From CALEMW01 sp035447065 (GTDB lineage: Bacteria > Krumholzibacteriota > Krumholzibacteriia > LZORAL124-64-63): 64,000 nucleotides of DNA. A program made the translations under genes and the position numbers. The notes below the pieces were generated by a model, which worked only from the letters and a program-made list of their open reading frames with translations, was not told the origin of the DNA and made no database searches. The stretch spans positions 153,493-217,492 of the forward strand of contig DAOTGJ010000001.1 of the NCBI GenBank assembly GCA_035447065.1, written 5' to 3'. This document shows positions 10,070 through 18,104 of the stretch, in pieces. Position 1 is the first letter of the stretch, and each line of letters opens with the position of its first letter.

Positions 10070-11659
10070 TCAGATGCGGCGGCGCAGTTCCAGGAACCAG
10101 CGGCGGCCCACGGCGTCGTCGCCGCCGTCCCAGCGGGCCTCCGCCGCCACGGACCAGGCGCGTCCCAGGGTGCGGTCGTGGGTCAGGGACAGCCAGCGGC
10201 CGGTGGCCGTGCGGTCGAAGCCCGTGAGCTCGTAGCGGCGCAGGCCCGCGCGCACGCGGGTGGCGTGGCCGGCGCGGGTGCGGTGCGAGAGGGTCAGCGA
10301 CGGCGTGCTGCCGGTGGCCCGGGGGCCGTCGAAGCCGCGCAGGTCGGCGCCCACGCCCAGGCCGCGGGCGGGCCAGTCGCGCAGGTCGCCGTGCAGGCCG
10401 TAGGACGTGGTGGTGGCGTCCAGGCGGTCGTCGCGGCGCAGGCCGCCGTCCACGCCCAGCGATGCCCGCCCCGAGCGCCAGGTCACGCCGGCGCGCAGGC
10501 CGCGGCGGGCGGAGTCGGCGAACAGGCTGTCGGGCAGGGAGCGGGTGGTCCAGGTGCGCACCATCTCGCGCCGATCCAGGGACAGCGAGAGGCGCCAGCG
10601 GTCGTCGGGCCGGTAGCGGGCGGCCAGCAGCACGTTGCTCAGGGCCAGGGTGGAGCCGCCGGCGTCGCCGCGCCAGCCGCGGTTCCAGTCGATCTGGGCC
10701 GACTGCGTGAGGCTCAGGCGGTCCCGCGACCAGGTGCCGGCCAGGGCCAGGTAGTCGCGGTCCACCTCGCCGGCGCGCCGCCGGGTGACGCCGGCGATGG
10801 ACAGGTCCAGCCGGCCGTCGCGGCGGGTGCCGGTCTCCAGGGAGGCCACCACGCCGCTGAGGCGGTCGTCGGCCCAGCCGGCCTCGGCGCGGTCCGGGAC
10901 CAGGCCGCTGAACAGGCCCAGGCGCCAGGCGCCGTTCAGGCGGCGGTTCACCAACGCGCCGTCGAACGGGCCCACCGCCGCGGTGGCGCGGGAGCCCACC
11001 CGGCCCACGGCGAACTGCCAGGCGTCCGCGCTGCCCAGGTTTGCGAACGACGCCTCCCAGAGCCGGCGCTGCCACTCCTCCCGCGGCACGTCGCCGAAGG
11101 CGCTGGAACGGCGGTCGTGGCGCAGGGAGCCGCGCAGGCGCGCGGTCCAGCCGGCGGCCAGGCCCTGCAGGCGCAGGTTGATCCGCAGCCCGGGCTGATC
11201 GAAGTCCAGGTCGGCTTCCGAGGTGTCGTCGATGTGATCCCACTGGAAGGCGACGGAGCCCGCCAGGCGCAGGGGATCGCGCGTCGGCTCCGCCGTGCGC
11301 GAGCGCTGTTCTACGGCGCGGGTGCGGGTCGGCGGCGGCGCGGCCTGGGGCGCGGGGACGGGTTCGGGCGCATCCGCGGCCGCGTCGAAACGCACCTCGT
11401 CGCCGGCGGCGGGGGCGTCCGCACCGGCCGGCAGGACGCAGGAGGCGGAGTGCTCGGCGGCGAAGGCCACCGTGAGGGTCACGAGGTCGCGTCCGTCCCG
11501 CCGCACCGTGACGGCCAGGCCTTCGCGCAGCCCCTCCGCACGGCCGGCGTCCAGGTACACGTGGTCGGCCGAGACGTAGCGCACGCGGCAGGAGCGCGGC
11601 GCGGCGCCCGCGGGGACGGCGGCGAGCAGGCCGAGCAGCAGCAGGAGGTGGAGACGCAC
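10070..11659 (-). CDS. Outer-membrane beta-barrel protein of the multiheme cytochrome operon
   Basis: 529 aa from the GTG at 11657-11659, two bases after the cytochrome stop. A signal peptide ends near residue 20. A small beta domain with AGRAEGLREG and a Pro/Ala-rich linker follow, then about 380 residues of alternating strands (RINLRLQG, ARLRGSLRHD, WRLSLSLDRR), ending in an aromatic/basic terminal strand (RWFLELRRRI). This is a typical porin-like barrel, shorter than MtrB. Lying directly after two 20-heme cytochrome genes, it is a candidate sheath for an outer-membrane electron conduit. No sequence similarity to MtrB or Omb proteins can be claimed by eye. Confidence 0.75.
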   Translation of the reverse strand: MRLHLLLLLGLLAAVPAGAAPRSCRVRYVSADHVYLDAGRAEGLREGLAVTVRRDGRDLVTLTVAFAAEHSASCVLPAGADAPAAGDEVRFDAAADAPEPVPAPQAAPPPTRTRAVEQRSRTAEPTRDPLRLAGSVAFQWDHIDDTSEADLDFDQPGLRINLRLQGLAAGWTARLRGSLRHDRRSSAFGDVPREEWQRRLWEASFANLGSADAWQFAVGRVGSRATAAVGPFDGALVNRRLNGAWRLGLFSGLVPDRAEAGWADDRLSGVVASLETGTRRDGRLDLSIAGVTRRRAGEVDRDYLALAGTWSRDRLSLTQSAQIDWNRGWRGDAGGSTLALSNVLLAARYRPDDRWRLSLSLDRREMVRTWTTRSLPDSLFADSARRGLRAGVTWRSGRASLGVDGGLRRDDRLDATTTSYGLHGDLRDWPARGLGVGADLRGFDGPRATGSTPSLTLSHRTRAGHATRVRAGLRRYELTGFDRTATGRWLSLTHDRTLGRAWSVAAEARWDGGDDAVGRRWFLELRRRI

Positions 11660-11661
11660 GG

Positions 11662-13314
11662 CTAGTCCTCCTCTCCGCGCGGGTGGCACTCGAAGCAGGC
11701 GGTGCTGAGGTACTGATAATCCGGCACCTCGTCCAGCGGGTGGTGGCTGTCCGTCTCGGACCGCGAGTGCTCGTGGCAGAAGATGCATTCGAAGATCTGG
11801 TAGTCGGTGGGCGTGACGTGGCAGTCCACGCAGGCGTCCCACTCGTTGCGGTGCCTGCCGGAGTAGATGGGGAACAGGGTGTCGTGATCCCAGTCGGCGG
11901 GCTCCCAGGCCGTGGTGCCGTGGCAGGCCACGCAGTCCACGGGGAAGCCGGCGGCGCCGTGGTCGGGATCGGCGCCCTCGTAATCGGTCTGGTGGCAGGC
12001 GTAGCAGTCCGACGGGGTGCCCACGTAGCCGGCGGTGTGGCAGGAGGCGCAGTCCGTGGTCACGTGGGCGCCGGTCAACGGGAACTGGGTGGCGGCGTGG
12101 TCGAAGTCGGCCGGCTCCCAGGCGTTGGTGGTGTGGCAGACGGTGCAGTCCACGGGGAAGTCGGAGGCCACGTGGTCGGGGTCGTCGGCGCCCTCGAAGT
12201 CGGTCTGGTGGCAGGCGTAGCAGTCCGACGGGGTGCCCACGTAGCCGGCGGTGTNNNNNNNNNNNNNNNNNNNNNNNNNNNNNNNNNNNNNNNNNNNNNN
12301 NNNNNNNNNNNNNNNNNNNNNNNNNNNNNNNNNNNNNNNNNNNNNNNNNNNNNNGGAGGCCACGTGGTCGGGGTCGTCGGCGCCCTCGAAGTCGGTCTGG
12401 TGGCAGGCGATGCAGTCTGTCGGCGTGTCCGCATAGCCGGCGGCGTGGCAGGAGGCGCAGTCCACGGTGCGGTGGGCGCCGGTCAGGGAGAACCGGGTCA
12501 GGTCGTGATCGAAGGTGGCCGGTTGCCAGGCGGTGGTGGTGTGGCAGCCTGTGCAGTCGGCGGGGAAATCGGCGGCCACGTGGTCGGGGTTCTCGGCGCC
12601 TTCGTAGTCGGTCTGGTGGCAGCTGTAGCAGGACGTGTCCAGGCCGCCGAAGCCGTTCGTGTGGCAGCTCGCGCAGGCGGTGCGGGCGTGAGCGCCGGTC
12701 AGGGGGAAGGTGGCCGGGTGCAGGAAGCGGTCGCCGCCCCAGGAGGCCGCCGTCAGGTCGTGGCATTCCGAGCAGTCGTGCCCGAAGCCGGCGGGGCCGT
12801 GGGCGGGCTCGGTGGTGGCGTGGTAGTCGGCGGCGTGGCAGCCGTAGCAGTCCACGGGCGTGTCGGCGTACACGGCCACGGGCTCGCCGCGGTGGCAGGC
12901 GTTGCAGTCGGTCTGGGCGTGGGCGCCGCGCAGGGGGAAGGCGGAGCGGTCGTGGCGCTCCCGCATGCGCGCGCGGTCCTCCCAGGCGCGCTCCGTGTGG
13001 CACTCCTCGCAGTCCAGGCCCAGCTGGCCGGCGTGGGCGTCGGAGTGGCAGTCGGCGCAGAGGGAGCCCACGTGGCCGAACTCCAGGGAGGCGTGGCAGG
13101 CGGTGCAGGCGGCGCCGCGGTGGCCGCCCACCAGGGGGAAGCCGGTGGCGTCGTGGTCGAAGGCCGGCGTGGCGGCGCGGTCGTCGGCGGCCGCCTCCAC
13201 GTGGCAGGCGCTGCAGGCCACGCTCAGCTCGCCGTGAGGGCTGCCCGCGGGAGCGGTCGCCGCGGCGATCGCCGGCGTCAGCAGGGCGAGCAGGAGGATC
13301 GGGATGCGGTTCAT
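11662..13314 (-). CDS. Multiheme c-type cytochrome (20 visible CxxCH; tandem 72-residue repeats; internal gap)
   Basis: About 550 codons including a 100-N gap. After a signal peptide (MNRIPILLLALLTPAIAAA) there are 20 visible CxxCH heme sites. The C-terminal half consists of 72-residue modules with the pattern FPLTGAH..DCASCH..DCYACHQTD..DCTVCH. If one module spans the gap, the true gap is 124 bp and adds two hemes, giving 22. The histidines of FDHD and GAH probably serve as distal ligands. The start overlaps the stop of the upstream 20-heme gene (ATGA). It is exported to the periplasm or cell surface; together with its neighbours it suggests long-range electron transfer. Confidence 0.92.
   Translation of the reverse strand: MNRIPILLLALLTPAIAAATAPAGSPHGELSVACSACHVEAAADDRAATPAFDHDATGFPLVGGHRGAACTACHASLEFGHVGSLCADCHSDAHAGQLGLDCEECHTERAWEDRARMRERHDRSAFPLRGAHAQTDCNACHRGEPVAVYADTPVDCYGCHAADYHATTEPAHGPAGFGHDCSECHDLTAASWGGDRFLHPATFPLTGAHARTACASCHTNGFGGLDTSCYSCHQTDYEGAENPDHVAADFPADCTGCHTTTAWQPATFDHDLTRFSLTGAHRTVDCASCHAAGYADTPTDCIACHQTDFEGADDPDHVASXXXXXXXXXXXXXXXXXXXXXXXXXXXXXXXXXXTAGYVGTPSDCYACHQTDFEGADDPDHVASDFPVDCTVCHTTNAWEPADFDHAATQFPLTGAHVTTDCASCHTAGYVGTPSDCYACHQTDYEGADPDHGAAGFPVDCVACHGTTAWEPADWDHDTLFPIYSGRHRNEWDACVDCHVTPTDYQIFECIFCHEHSRSETDSHHPLDEVPDYQYLSTACFECHPRGEED
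11935..12470 (-). repeat. 216-bp coding tandem repeats in the multiheme cytochrome
   Basis: The segment starting at 12001 recurs at 12217, an offset of 216 bp (72 codons), and near-identical flanks continue past the gap. The repeat is coding and encodes heme-pair modules. Near-perfect DNA identity suggests recent duplication or gene conversion, and it broke the assembly. Confidence 0.8.
12255..12354. other. Assembly gap (100 N) within the cytochrome repeat
   Basis: The 55 bases after the gap are identical to those starting at 12167, then diverge. This is the signature of a k=55 graph break in a repeat. Aligning the module on both sides predicts 124 missing bases if one unit is involved, which agrees with the reading frame. 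Confidence 0.85.
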
Positions 13315-14969
13315 CGCTGGACTCCCTGTTGGACGGTCCCGGGGACGTGGCAGGCCTCGCAGGCGGTGGCCACGGGCTTGAAGCGCAGCGAGCGCGCGTC
13401 CGGCCCCTCCAGGGGCTGGTGGCAACGGTCGCAGGCCACGCGCTCGTGGCCGCCGCGCAGGGCGAAGCGGCTGTCGCGCTCGTGATCGAAGCGTTCGGCG
13501 AACCAGTCGCGGGTCACGTGGCAGCGGTCGCAGGCGGGGGGCGCATCGTCCGCAGCGAACTGGCCGGCGTGGATGTCCTGGTGGCAGGCGGCGCAGGCGG
13601 TGGGCGTGGCCGCGAAGCGGGGGGCGTCGTCGGGCGCGGCGCCGGCGTGGCAGGCGCGGCAGGCCGCGCGGGCGTGGGCGTCGGTCAGGACGGTGCCGGT
13701 GGAGGCGTGGTCGAAGGTCGCCGGGCGCCAGCTCTCCACGCCGTGGCAGCCGGTGCAGGCGCGGCCGGCCTCCGGCGCGGGGCCGTGCGGGTCGGCGTGG
13801 CAGGCGGTGCAGTCGCCGTGGGGCAGGCGCAGCGCGAAGGCCGTCCCCGCGTCGCGGCGGTGGCACTGGTCGCAGGCCACGGCCTGATGGGCGCCGGCCA
13901 GCGGGAAGGCCGAATCGGCATGACGGGCGAAGGGGTAGCGCGAGGGGCGGAAGCCCTGCACGTCGTGGCACTCGTCGCAGCGGCGGAGGTCGGGGCGGCC
14001 GCGGGCGGCGCCGTCGTGCTGGTCCCGGTGGCAGTCGATGCAGGCGTCGAAGGCGGGGCGGGCGCGGTCGCCGCCGTGGCAGCGGTCGCAGGCCAGCGCG
14101 GCGTGGCGGCCGCGCAGGGGGTAGCGCGTGCGGTCGTGGTCGAAGCCGACGGCGCCGGCCACGGCCCACGACGCCGTGGTGTGGCAGTCCGTGCAGTTGG
14201 GGCCCAGCCGTCCGGCGTGGTGGTCCTGGTGGCAGTCGGTGCACGACGTGTGGGCGACGCCCTGATAGCGGTTGGCGCCGGGCACGGGAGCGTCGGCGTC
14301 CAGGGGGGCGTGGCAGCGGTCGCAGGCCGTGTCGGCGTGCTTGCCGGTCAGGGGGAAGGCCGTGGCGCCGTGCTGGAAGCCGGGGGCCGGCTTCCAGGCG
14401 TTCTGGTCGTGGCAGGCGTCGCAGGTCCGGGTGAACGAGGGACGATGGGGCTCCTGGTGGCAGGAGGCGCAGACCGTGTCCAGCCCCAGGAACGTGCGGT
14501 CCAGATCCTTGCCAGCCTCGCGGAGCTCCGCCGCCGCGGCGATCAGGCCGGCCTTGTGGCAGTCGCGGCAGGCCGTCGCGGCGTGTTTGCCCTCCAGACG
14601 GTGACCGGTCTTGCGGTGGTCGAAGGCGTCGCGGCCGTCGGGCCAGCGGATCAGCTCGTGATCGCGGCCCTGATGCTCCACGTGGCAGTCGGTGCAGACG
14701 GAGAACTCGGAGCCGGCGTGGAGACCCTTGCCCAGATCCCGCCGCACGGCGATCTCCACGTGGCACTCCAGGCACTTGCCGCTGACCTCGCGGTCGCCCA
14801 GGCGATGGCAGTCGCGGCAGCGGCGGAGCCCTTCCAGGGACTCGTGGGGACGGCTCAGGTCGCCCGGCGAGAGCTGGGCCGCGGCCGGCACGGCGCCGAG
14901 GACCACGCCCAGCAGGGCGAAAAGCCTTATCCAAGACAGCGCAAATCCTGTTTTGCCTGATCGATCCAT
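13311..14969 (-). CDS. 20-heme c-type cytochrome
   Basis: 552 aa. An N-terminal signal segment ends at about AAAQL, followed by 20 CxxCH motifs (for example CRDCH, CTDCH, CDRCH, CEACH), about one heme per 26 residues. Recurrent histidines in HxxH, GKH, GAH and FDHD contexts suit bis-His ligation. The protein resembles the c3-type doubled-CxxCH family rather than MtrA or OmcS. The start codon overlaps the stop of the membrane cytochrome b gene (TGATG) and its own stop overlaps the next cytochrome's ATG, so the genes are tightly coupled. It would carry electrons across the periplasm. Confidence 0.93.
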   Translation of the reverse strand: MDRSGKTGFALSWIRLFALLGVVLGAVPAAAQLSPGDLSRPHESLEGLRRCRDCHRLGDREVSGKCLECHVEIAVRRDLGKGLHAGSEFSVCTDCHVEHQGRDHELIRWPDGRDAFDHRKTGHRLEGKHAATACRDCHKAGLIAAAAELREAGKDLDRTFLGLDTVCASCHQEPHRPSFTRTCDACHDQNAWKPAPGFQHGATAFPLTGKHADTACDRCHAPLDADAPVPGANRYQGVAHTSCTDCHQDHHAGRLGPNCTDCHTTASWAVAGAVGFDHDRTRYPLRGRHAALACDRCHGGDRARPAFDACIDCHRDQHDGAARGRPDLRRCDECHDVQGFRPSRYPFARHADSAFPLAGAHQAVACDQCHRRDAGTAFALRLPHGDCTACHADPHGPAPEAGRACTGCHGVESWRPATFDHASTGTVLTDAHARAACRACHAGAAPDDAPRFAATPTACAACHQDIHAGQFAADDAPPACDRCHVTRDWFAERFDHERDSRFALRGGHERVACDRCHQPLEGPDARSLRFKPVATACEACHVPGTVQQGVQR

Positions 14970-15835
14970 CACCAGACCCACGTGTAGCCCAGGGCCACGG
15001 CCACGCCCACGTGGACGATCATGATCAGGATCATGATCACCGCGAAGGGCTTGTGCAGGACGTGCCACCAGTGGAAAAGGTCGCGGATCGTGTGGAACAG
15101 GTGCACGCGGCGGGTCAGCAGGACCCAACGCCGGGCCAGATCACGATCCTCGGGCGCCAGGGCCTGGCCCTTGGCGTCCCGGAACCCTTGCAAGGCCCGG
15201 GCCGTGGTCGCGTTGAGCCAGGGGAGGAGGAACAGGGCGACCGGAGCGGAGCGCCCTTCCAGGGAGCCGACGGCCAGGTCCTCCAGGCGGTCCAGGGCGG
15301 CTTCATCCAGGCCGGTCCGCTCCGAGAGGGTGACCAGCAGCTCCTCCCGCCGCGACTCGGCCGCGCCGGGGTCCATCTCCTCGCCCAGCACGTTGCGCGG
15401 GAGCTGCTGGTAGAGGTAGCGGCCCAGCACGCCGCTGAGGGCCACCGCCACCATGGACCAGTAGCTCAGGGCCACCAGGCCCTCCACCTTGAACGACGTG
15501 TGGAGGGTGATGAGCACGGGACCCGCCACGCCCAGGAAGATGTGGTAGCGCAGCCAGGTCTTCAGGCTGCCCGCGCGTTGGAGTCGGCGGGAGCGCTTGC
15601 GCACGGAGTAGAGCAGCAGCAGCAGGATCATGGCGCTGCCCAGGATGCCCAGGCCGTGGCCGATGTCGCCGGCGGGTCGGAAGCGGCGGAAGTCGGGGTG
15701 CGCGGCGCGTTCGGCCAGGGGGGTGCGGTAGAGGTCCCAGGCCTCGAACACCGTGGCCGCCACCAGGACGGCAACGGCGAGGCCCATGATCGTGAGGATC
15801 ACGGCGTGGAGGCGATCGGATGAACGTGTCGTCAT
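14969..15835 (-). CDS. Multi-helix membrane cytochrome b-like protein
   Basis: 288 aa with about six transmembrane segments. Candidate heme-b histidines are paired in helices: H98 and H112 (RYHIF...LHTSF, 13 residues between) and H258/H261/H275 (HVLHKPFAVIM...VHVG), plus H60. This arrangement resembles ferric-reductase/cytochrome b561-type domains. As first gene of the operon it is the likely quinol- or cytoplasm-facing entry for electrons passed to the periplasmic multiheme proteins (inference). The start ATG at 15833-15835 lies 35 bp from a sigma70-type promoter. Confidence 0.82.
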   Translation of the reverse strand: MTTRSSDRLHAVILTIMGLAVAVLVAATVFEAWDLYRTPLAERAAHPDFRRFRPAGDIGHGLGILGSAMILLLLLYSVRKRSRRLQRAGSLKTWLRYHIFLGVAGPVLITLHTSFKVEGLVALSYWSMVAVALSGVLGRYLYQQLPRNVLGEEMDPGAAESRREELLVTLSERTGLDEAALDRLEDLAVGSLEGRSAPVALFLLPWLNATTARALQGFRDAKGQALAPEDRDLARRWVLLTRRVHLFHTIRDLFHWWHVLHKPFAVIMILIMIVHVGVAVALGYTWVW

Positions 15836-15869
15836 GGACCTGGGTCTCGATGTCGGGCGGTGAGAGCGG

Positions 15870-15898
15870 AGCATACCGCTCCGGGCTCGGAAGGCCAA
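15870..15898 (-). promoter_or_regulatory. Promoter of the cytochrome operon with an inverted repeat over the -10
   Basis: On the minus strand: TTGGCC (15893-15898), a 17-nt spacer, then TATGCT (15870-15875). GAGCGG and CCGCTC flank the -10 hexamer exactly, forming a 6-bp inverted repeat that could be an operator for a repressor. Confidence 0.5.
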
Positions 15899-16001
15899 GA
15901 GTTCTTGTTCCGCCCCGGCGCGGATGGTACCTTGCTCCCACGCCGGTCCGGATGGGCCGGCGCACCCCGTCCGCACCCTTCCAGCGCCCACGGAGGTCTC
16001 C

Positions 16002-18014
16002 ATGGAAGTCAGCAACCCCAAGGGTCTGCCCGAGAACGCGTACCGCCTGCTGAAGCCGGGCGAGACGTACACGCCGGTGACGCCCGCGGACCGCATCGTG
16101 CCGGAGGTGACCGCGTACTCCCTGTTCTGGGGACTCTTCTACGCGGTGCTCTTCTCGGCGGCGGCGGCCTACCTGGGCCTGAAGATCGGCCAGGTGTTCG
16201 AGGCGGCCATCCCCATCACGATCCTGGCCATCGGCCTGTCCAACCTGCTGGGCAAGAAGAACGCGCTGCAGCAGAACGTGATGATCCAGTCCATCGGGTC
16301 GGCGTCGGGCGTGATCGTGGCGGGCGCCATCTTCACGGTGCCGGGGCTCTACATCCTGGGCCTGAACGAGCAGGCGGGCTTCTTCCGCATGTTCATGGCC
16401 TCGCTGCTGGGCGGCTTCCTGGGCATCAGCTTCCTGATCCCCTTCCGCCGCTACTTCGTGAAGGACATGCACGGCGAGTTCCCCTTCCCCGAGGCCACCG
16501 CGAGCACGGAGGTGCTCATGGCCGGCGAGAAGGGCGGCGACCAGGCGTCGGTGCTGGTGCAGGCGGGCGCCATCGGCGCGGTGTTCCAGTTCATGGCGCA
16601 GGGCATCGGCGCGTGGCGCGAGGAGTTCAGCACCCACACCTTCGGCTGGGGCGAGCGCCTGAGCCGCAGCGTGCGGCTGGAGTTCAACATGCTGGTGGAC
16701 GCCGCGGTGATCGGCCTGGGCTACATCGTGGGCCTGCGCTACGCGCTGATCATCGCCAGCGGCTCGTTCCTGGCGTGGTGGGTGCTGGCGCCCATGATCG
16801 GCATGCTGGGCAAGGGCGTGCTGGTGGACGGCGCCATGATCCAGCTCCAGGCCGTGGCGGACATGTCCACCGGGGAGATCTTCCGCAACTTCGTGCGGCC
16901 GGTGGGCATCGGCACCATCGCCATGGCGGGCCTGATCGGCGTGTACAAGTCGCGCAGCATCATCTTCGGGGCCTTCAAGCTGGCGGCCAGCGAGTTCGGC
17001 GCGGGCGCCAAGGCCAAGCAGGCGTCGGAGCGCACGCAGCAGGATCTGCCCATGCCGCTGGTCATGCTGCTGATGGTGCTCACGCTGCTGGTGACCTTCT
17101 TCTTCTTCTGGCTGGGCGTGACCGGCAAGCTGAGCTGGGCCGTGACCGGCCTGCTGGTGCTGGGCGTGATCGCGTTCCTGTTCACCACCGTGGCCGCGCG
17201 GGCCATCGCCATCGTGGGCACCAACCCGGTGTCGGGCATGACGCTGATGACGCTGATCATCAGCGCCGTGGTGCTCAAAGCCGTGGGCCTGCAGGGCAAC
17301 GACGGCATCGTGGCCGCCCTGCTCATCGGCGGCGTGGTGTGCACGGCGCTGTCGGTCAGCGGCGGCTTCATCTCGGACCTGAAGATCGGCTACTGGCTGG
17401 GCACCACGCCGCGGGTGCAGCAGCAGTGGAAGTTCCTGGGCGTGATCGTGTCGGCGGCGGCCGTGTCGCTGGTGATCATGATGCTGGACAAGATCTACGG
17501 CTTCGGCGGCGAGACCGGCCTGGCCGCGCCCCAGGCGGGCGCCATGGCCGCGGTGATCGAGCCCCTGATGACCGGCAAGCCGGCGCCGTGGCTGCTCTAC
17601 ATGGGCGGCTGCTTCATGGCCCTGGTGCTGGAGTGGGTGGGCGTGCCGCCCCTGGCCTTCGCCCTGGGCATGTACCTGCCCCTGGAGCTGAACACGCCCA
17701 TCCTGCTGGGCGGCCTGGTGGCCCACTGGTCGGCCAAGTCCAAGACCGAGGAGGCGGCGGGCAAGCGCAAGGACCGCGGCACGCTGATCGCCTCGGGCTT
17801 CGTGGCCGGCGGCGCCATCATGGGCGTGCTGACGGCGGCGATGATCTTCATCGGCCGCACCATCAGCAAGAACGACGACTGGACGCTGATCAACGTGCTG
17901 GGCACCACCGGCTGGGTGGAGGACAACCCCATGTCGGCGCTGGTGGGCCTGATCGCCCTGGCCGCGCTCTGCGTCTACATGTACACCGCCACGCGGGCCG
18001 CGGCGAAGGACTAG
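16002..18014 (+). CDS. OPT-family oligopeptide transporter
   Basis: 670 aa, highly hydrophobic, with about 14-16 transmembrane helices. OPT landmarks include the N-terminal AYLGLKIGQVFEAAIPI and the EFPFPEATASTEVL segment. It belongs to the bacterial OPT group importing small peptides or metal-peptide conjugates. The ATG at 16002 follows GGAGG at 15992. It is divergent from the cytochrome operon across 166 bp. Upstream, TTGTTC-17-TACCTT is a weak sigma70 candidate. It is monocistronic, with a hairpin after the stop. Confidence 0.93.
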   Translation: MEVSNPKGLPENAYRLLKPGETYTPVTPADRIVPEVTAYSLFWGLFYAVLFSAAAAYLGLKIGQVFEAAIPITILAIGLSNLLGKKNALQQNVMIQSIGSASGVIVAGAIFTVPGLYILGLNEQAGFFRMFMASLLGGFLGISFLIPFRRYFVKDMHGEFPFPEATASTEVLMAGEKGGDQASVLVQAGAIGAVFQFMAQGIGAWREEFSTHTFGWGERLSRSVRLEFNMLVDAAVIGLGYIVGLRYALIIASGSFLAWWVLAPMIGMLGKGVLVDGAMIQLQAVADMSTGEIFRNFVRPVGIGTIAMAGLIGVYKSRSIIFGAFKLAASEFGAGAKAKQASERTQQDLPMPLVMLLMVLTLLVTFFFFWLGVTGKLSWAVTGLLVLGVIAFLFTTVAARAIAIVGTNPVSGMTLMTLIISAVVLKAVGLQGNDGIVAALLIGGVVCTALSVSGGFISDLKIGYWLGTTPRVQQQWKFLGVIVSAAAVSLVIMMLDKIYGFGGETGLAAPQAGAMAAVIEPLMTGKPAPWLLYMGGCFMALVLEWVGVPPLAFALGMYLPLELNTPILLGGLVAHWSAKSKTEEAAGKRKDRGTLIASGFVAGGAIMGVLTAAMIFIGRTISKNDDWTLINVLGTTGWVEDNPMSALVGLIALAALCVYMYTATRAAAKD

Positions 18015-18036
18015 CGCCCGTGGCTCCGACGTTCCC

Positions 18037-18062
18037 GGAGGGCGGCCCCACGGCCGCCCTCC
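18037..18062 (+). terminator. Perfect 11-bp hairpin after the OPT transporter
   Basis: Arms 18037-18047 and 18052-18062 with a 4-nt loop. No T-run follows, so termination efficiency is uncertain. Confidence 0.6.
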
Positions 18063-18104
18063 GTCCGTACCCACCCCGCCCCTAGGCCGGGAGGCCGCGA
18101 CGCG

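Noticed and set aside
11935..12470. Regular repeats as a CRISPR array
   Set aside because: Units are 216 bp, in frame and encode heme modules; no spacer-repeat pattern.
15922..15936. GG-N10-GC upstream of the OPT transporter as a sigma54 promoter
   Set aside because: Spacing is right but the -24 half (GGATGG) lacks the conserved GCAC; kept only as a weak possibility.
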